The position numbers and the translations under genes were made by a program. The notes under the pieces were generated by a model that worked only from the letters and a program-made list of their open reading frames with translations, searched no databases and had not been told where the DNA came from. Of a stretch of 64,000 nt of DNA, positions 60,517 through 64,000 are shown piece by piece; within the stretch, counting starts at the first letter, position 1, and each line of letters begins with the position of its first letter. Source of the stretch: Clostridiales bacterium (GTDB taxonomy: Bacteria; Bacillota; Clostridia; Oscillospirales; CAG-272); contig JAAZIU010000019.1 in NCBI GenBank assembly GCA_012800735.1, positions 1 to 64,000 on the forward strand. The letters run 5' to 3'.

Positions 60517-61682
60517 GAGGTAAAAAAACCAACCGCCGATCGAAGCAGCAGGATAACGAACTGTTAGGGGGACAAGAGCTGTTTGCCGCTCTTGAGCTGC
60601 TCGAAAGGGAAAAGAAAATCCCGCAGGAATATATGATCGAAAAGTTGGACGCCGCCCTTGTGGGAGCTTACAGGCGGGAATGCAACGGCAACGACAATGT
60701 CCGTCTCGTGTTCGACCGGGAAAACAAGGAAGTCCGGATGTTCCAGATAAAAACAGTCGTTGAAAGCGTGGATGATCCGATAACCGAGGTTTCAATATAC
60801 GAAGCTAATAATTTAGGCAGCTATCGCGTAGGCGACACCTGCGAATTTGAGATAAAACCTAAGAATTTCCGCCGTCTGAGCGCGCAGACCGCCAAGCAGA
60901 TGATTATTCAAGCTATCCGCGAAGCCGAGCGCTCAAGCATGATCCGCGAATATGAAAATAAGCGGGATGAAATAATAACGGTAAGGATAAGGGATGTCGA
61001 AATCGATCCTTTAACCGGTCTTCCCGGCGATGTAATAGTTGAAACACTTTCGGATACCGATGACGGAGAACCCAAAAGCGGAGCCGACGAGATGATTACA
61101 ACCGCCCGTCTTTTAAGGGAAGAGCAGATACAAGGCGAGATTTATATTCCCGGCGAGATGCTGAAAGTTTATGTAACGCGGGTAAGCTCCGATCCCAACG
61201 GTCAGATAGTTACGCTGTCGCGTACCGCCCCCGGGCTTGTAAAGCGTTTGTTTGAGCTTGAAGTGCCGGAGATGCAGACCGGCGTTGTGGTAATAAAGAA
61301 CATAGCGCGCGAAGCGGGCAGCCGAACAAAGATGTCGGTTCAGTCAAGGGATGAGAACGTCGACGCGATAGGCGCCTGTATCGGTCAGTACAGCTCAAGA
61401 ATAAACGCCGTATCCGCCGAGCTTAACGGCGAAAAGATAGACATAATCGCATACAGCGACGACCCCGCCGAATATATCAAAGCAGCGCTTGCGCCGGCAA
61501 AAATCGACTCGGTAATTATGCTTGAAGACACTCACGGCTGCCGCGCTTATGTTGCGGAGGATCAGCTGAGCCTTGCGATAGGCAAGGAAGGGCAGAACGC
61601 TCGCCTTGCGGCAAGGCTGACTACATATAAAATCGATATAAAGATAACCGGCTCGGATATGCCGTCGTCAAAATCAAGATAA
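60513..61682 (+). CDS. nusA: Transcription termination/antitermination protein NusA
   Basis: A 389-residue NusA with N-terminal RNA-polymerase-binding domain (about 20-130), S1 domain (about 150-210), and two KH domains (GACIGQYSSRINAVSAEL with the VG-to-GA variation, and AIGKEGQNARLAARLTTYKIDIK). No acidic C-terminal repeats, as in Bacillota. It overlaps rimP by ATGA. A 40-base extension with MRGKKTNRRSKQQDNE precedes the conserved part. Confidence 0.96.
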   Translation: MRGKKTNRRSKQQDNELLGGQELFAALELLEREKKIPQEYMIEKLDAALVGAYRRECNGNDNVRLVFDRENKEVRMFQIKTVVESVDDPITEVSIYEANNLGSYRVGDTCEFEIKPKNFRRLSAQTAKQMIIQAIREAERSSMIREYENKRDEIITVRIRDVEIDPLTGLPGDVIVETLSDTDDGEPKSGADEMITTARLLREEQIQGEIYIPGEMLKVYVTRVSSDPNGQIVTLSRTAPGLVKRLFELEVPEMQTGVVVIKNIAREAGSRTKMSVQSRDENVDAIGACIGQYSSRINAVSAELNGEKIDIIAYSDDPAEYIKAALAPAKIDSVIMLEDTHGCRAYVAEDQLSLAIGKEGQNARLAARLTTYKIDIKITGSDMPSSKSR

Positions 61683-61711
61683 TCAAACAAAAGGCGAAAT
61701 TTTCGGAGGAT

Positions 61712-62092
61712 ATGGTTTTGGGAGAACCGAAACGTTCTGAAGATATAAAAACAGAATCATCAGCTTTGCCGGCGGGGAAAAAATCCGCAGGGAAGAGCCC
61801 CTCAGGACGGAGCAACAAAAAAATACCGTTTCGCCGCTGCGTCGGGTGCGGTGAATCCAAGCCGAAAAAAGAGCTGATTCGCGTGGTGCGGACTCCGGAG
61901 GCGGATATCATTCTTGACCCGACCGGAAAAAAGTCAGGTCGCGGCGCTTATCTATGCCGCGATAAAGCCTGCCTGCGCAAAGCCATGAAATCAAAGCGCC
62001 TTGAGAGAAGTCTTGAGACCGCAATTCCCGCAGAGGTCTGCGAATCTCTTGAAAGGGAGCTTGAAAAATCTGATGAAAACAGAGAAGAATGA
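61712..62092 (+). CDS. ylxR: YlxR family RNA-binding protein (RnpM)
   Basis: A 126-residue protein whose core RRCVGCGESKPKKELIRVVR...SGRGAYLCRDKACLRKA is the DUF448/YlxR domain, shown in Bacillus to bind and regulate RNase P. About 40 low-complexity residues precede it. The ATG at 61712 is only two bases from GGAGG; the TTG at 61718 is spaced eight bases and may be the real start. Follows nusA in the conserved operon. Confidence 0.92.
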   Translation: MVLGEPKRSEDIKTESSALPAGKKSAGKSPSGRSNKKIPFRRCVGCGESKPKKELIRVVRTPEADIILDPTGKKSGRGAYLCRDKACLRKAMKSKRLERSLETAIPAEVCESLERELEKSDENREE

Positions 62093-62720
62093 AAGCTTTC
62101 CCGGCGGGGAGATAAAAGCCGCGCTCAGTCTTGCCGGTCTTGCAAAGAAAGCCGGAAGAATCGTTACGGGTACCGATAAAGTCTGTGACGATATACGAGG
62201 CGCGGGAAAAATCAGGCTTGTGGCTGTCGCGGACGATATTTCTGCGAATACCGATAAACGGCTGAGCGATTGCTGTTCATGGAACGGCGTTCAGCTCGAA
62301 AAATGCGCCTTTTCATCGGAGCAGCTCGGCGCCGCCTTAGGCAGGGAAAGCGGTATCGCCTGCGCGGGTTTTACCGACGAGGGTTTTGTAAAGGCATTTC
62401 TTGCGCGGCTCGGACGCACAAGAGTCAAGCCTAAGGGGCTGAAATTTATGGAAGAGGCGAAAGAGGCAGAAGAGTTCGATTCGGAAAATAAGCCTGAATC
62501 CGTCTTGCCGACTCATGCCGGAGCAAAAACCGGCGAAAAAAGAACAAAAACGCAGAAAAAACAACACCGATTCGGAGAAAAGCGCAGCTTTGAGCCGCGC
62601 GGCTTAAATCTGAAAAGCGGAGTTAAATATAAAAAGAATACGACAAAGGCGATTAAGCCAGAGGCAAAAAAGCCGGGAGCGAGACTGCAAAAAAATACGG
62701 AAACGAAAGATAAAGACTGA
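62073..62720 (+). CDS. ylxQ: L7Ae-family ribosomal protein YlxQ with basic tail
   Basis: A 216-residue protein. Residues about 15-110 are the L7Ae/L30e fold (KAALSLAGLAKKAGRIVTGTDKV, SDCCSWNGVQ). The remaining 100 residues are Lys/Arg/Glu-rich and look disordered, whereas B. subtilis YlxQ stops near residue 100. The ATG at 62073 overlaps ylxR by 20 bases; a longer frame starts in the ylxR sequence. It presumably binds kink-turn RNA; the tail may add rRNA contact. Confidence 0.88.
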   Translation: MKTEKNESFPGGEIKAALSLAGLAKKAGRIVTGTDKVCDDIRGAGKIRLVAVADDISANTDKRLSDCCSWNGVQLEKCAFSSEQLGAALGRESGIACAGFTDEGFVKAFLARLGRTRVKPKGLKFMEEAKEAEEFDSENKPESVLPTHAGAKTGEKRTKTQKKQHRFGEKRSFEPRGLNLKSGVKYKKNTTKAIKPEAKKPGARLQKNTETKDKD

Positions 62721-62838
62721 AGCGACTTATAAAATCGCAGCGATCGGACGATCGCATATCCGAAACGAAGAATTTTGTGGACTCCGAAAGACCGCGGATA
62801 AAGCGGTTAACCGGTACCTGCAGGAGGTGCAGTTTTAA

Positions 62839-64000
62839 TTGACAAATCAGAAATACCGAATAAGCGATCTGGCGAAGGACCTTGATGTTAAAGTAAAGGA
62901 TATAACCGATATCCTTGCTTCAAACGGCGGCGGCGCTAAAAACCGCCTCGCTACCCTTACCCCGGAAGAATTTAATCTGGTTATGAATACAATAACGTTG
63001 AATAACCAAACAACCCAGTTCGACAAATACATCGCCGGCGAAGCGGTAATCAAAATCGAACCGAAAAAGGCTCCGGCTCCGAAGAAGAAATCAGCTTCCG
63101 CAGAAGCACCAAAGACAGAGGCAGCTCCGGCGAAGGAAGAGGCAAAGACGCCTTCGCCTGCCGCCGCGCAGAGAAAACCCGCCGCTCAGGACAGAGCGGG
63201 CGCGCCGTCGCGTCAAACGGGTTCTCGCGACGACGGACGAAAAGCGGAAAGCCGCCCAAGAAGCAGTCAGCCTCAGGCTCCGGTTACGAGATTGAATGTA
63301 AGCGTACAGCCGCCCGAGCCGAAAACCACCTCGCAGGTAGGTCACGGCAGTCAGCGTCAGAATCTCATAGCTGCGGAAGCAGAAGCCAAAAAAGCCGCTC
63401 AAGCCGCAAGAGAGGCAAGAAAGCGCCAGCAGGCTCAGCAGCAGCAGCCGGGCGGCGCTCAGAGCCGCGCGCAAAAACAGGGCTGGATTAACGGTCCTCA
63501 GCGCGGTAAAGGCGCCGATACCGCGGCAACACAGCCTCAGCCGACGCGGAAGGAACAGAGAACCGCTCAGGGCGGAACTGCGCCGCAGTCAAGTCAGCAA
63601 AGAACGACGACTCAGCAGCCTGCCGCGCCCAAATCAGCGTCTACCCGTCAAAGCAGCCGCGCGACGGATCGCGCTGCCCGCTTCGAAAACAAGCCTAATT
63701 TCGGCGCTACTCAAAAACCCGCAAGAACCTCCAGAAAAGGCGATCGCGACAGAACGAAGAGCGGGGTAATAATCCCGACTCCGACAGCAGGGAAAGAATC
63801 GAGTACCGTCATTGTCACCGAACAGACCGACCGCTCCTCCCGTATAAGAGGAGCTAAGGTTGTAGATACCCGCACAACCAACGTCGACCTTTCGAAGTAC
63901 GACGAGCGCCTTGAAAAACTTGTCCCGGACGAGCAGAAAAAAGAAAGCGCCGATAAACAGAAAGTCAGACGTCAGACCAGAACCGACAGGGAAAGCGACC
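62839..64000 (+). CDS. infB: Translation initiation factor IF-2, partial
   Basis: The gene starts at TTG (62839) with GGAGG about ten bases upstream and remains open to the window edge (about 387 codons). Residues 1-60 are the IF2N domain (YRISDLAKDLDVKVKDITDILASNG), followed by a long, low-complexity Ala/Gln/Pro/Arg linker (PAPKKKSA, QQQQPGGAQSR, KKPARTSRKGDR) that is variable in IF-2 and rich in glutamine here. The GTPase domains lie beyond 64000. The operon order nusA-ylxR-ylxQ-infB confirms the call. Confidence 0.95.
   Translation, partial: MTNQKYRISDLAKDLDVKVKDITDILASNGGGAKNRLATLTPEEFNLVMNTITLNNQTTQFDKYIAGEAVIKIEPKKAPAPKKKSASAEAPKTEAAPAKEEAKTPSPAAAQRKPAAQDRAGAPSRQTGSRDDGRKAESRPRSSQPQAPVTRLNVSVQPPEPKTTSQVGHGSQRQNLIAAEAEAKKAAQAAREARKRQQAQQQQPGGAQSRAQKQGWINGPQRGKGADTAATQPQPTRKEQRTAQGGTAPQSSQQRTTTQQPAAPKSASTRQSSRATDRAARFENKPNFGATQKPARTSRKGDRDRTKSGVIIPTPTAGKESSTVIVTEQTDRSSRIRGAKVVDTRTTNVDLSKYDERLEKLVPDEQKKESADKQKVRRQTRTDRESD

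Overview
The window comes from a Bacillota genome, most likely an uncultured, anaerobic, glycan-degrading member of class Clostridia from a gut-like habitat. The evidence is the rimP-nusA-ylxR-ylxQ-infB order, AddAB instead of RecBCD, an AraM-type glycerol-1-phosphate dehydrogenase, pyruvate phosphate dikinase, lipoproteins with LxxC lipoboxes, many near-perfect sigma-A promoters with 17-bp spacers, and strong purine-rich Shine-Dalgarno sites. GC is about 50 % apart from one clearly AT-rich stretch (about 13.08-15.25 kb). The species cannot be fixed from sequence reading alone.

Layout. 0-1.1 kb (minus): 5' part of an oleate-hydratase-like (MCRA family) FAD protein carrying a Cys/Asp-rich array of 21-residue repeats, cut by the window edge. 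1.3-5.9 kb (minus): a compact group of a THUMP/RlmL-type RNA methyltransferase, a GH38 alpha-mannosidase and ThpR. 6-7.6 kb: a secreted Tyr-rich protein with a B-box-like Cys/His cluster, a chitobiase-type domain and SLH-like repeats. 7.9-13.0 kb (plus): one operon of glycerol-1-phosphate dehydrogenase, YqeG phosphatase, an endonuclease-IV-like TIM barrel, an M24 aminopeptidase, a VTC-domain protein and a DUF4956 membrane protein, closed by a terminator. 13.1-15.25 kb: an AT-rich one-gene island with its own promoter and terminator, encoding an unrecognised protein with a C-terminal PD-(D/E)XK-like site. 15.3-24.5 kb (minus): addA, addB and a divergent type II topoisomerase B subunit. 24.7-28.4 kb: a QueG-inositol monophosphatase fusion, a FlaR-like kinase, and an EamA transporter with an UlaG-like metallo-hydrolase.

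28.5-50.2 kb is the carbohydrate region: a DUF6259 putative glycosidase, a second GH38, CotH kinase-like and Cthe_2159-like lipoproteins in an operon with an Eis-type acetyltransferase and an MBL hydrolase, GH39, two ABC-type sugar-binding lipoproteins without permeases, a GH2 / SASA esterase / alpha-helical barrel operon facing an AraC regulator, and a URO-D family methyltransferase-like protein. A small gene after the second binding protein looks broken by one extra base. 50.3-51.5 kb holds tRNA-Leu(GAG) and a methyltransferase-DUF3795 protein; 51.5-54.2 kb ppdK; 54.4-64 kb (plus) the housekeeping series pth, mfd, a parvulin-like lipoprotein, rimP, nusA, ylxR, ylxQ and the start of infB.

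How the genes may work together: the glycosidases, esterase and binding lipoproteins are consistent with extraction of mannose-, glucuronide/galactoside- and xylose-type sugars from host or plant glycans. VTC-domain, DUF4956, CotH and Cthe_2159-like proteins, which often sit together in Clostridia, are all here but split over two loci 20 kb apart. The items most deserving a second look are the Cys-repeat oleate-hydratase homologue that appears to lack the usual catalytic residues, the AT-rich nuclease-like island, the QueG-IMPase fusion with an internal ribosome site, and the B-box-like secreted protein.
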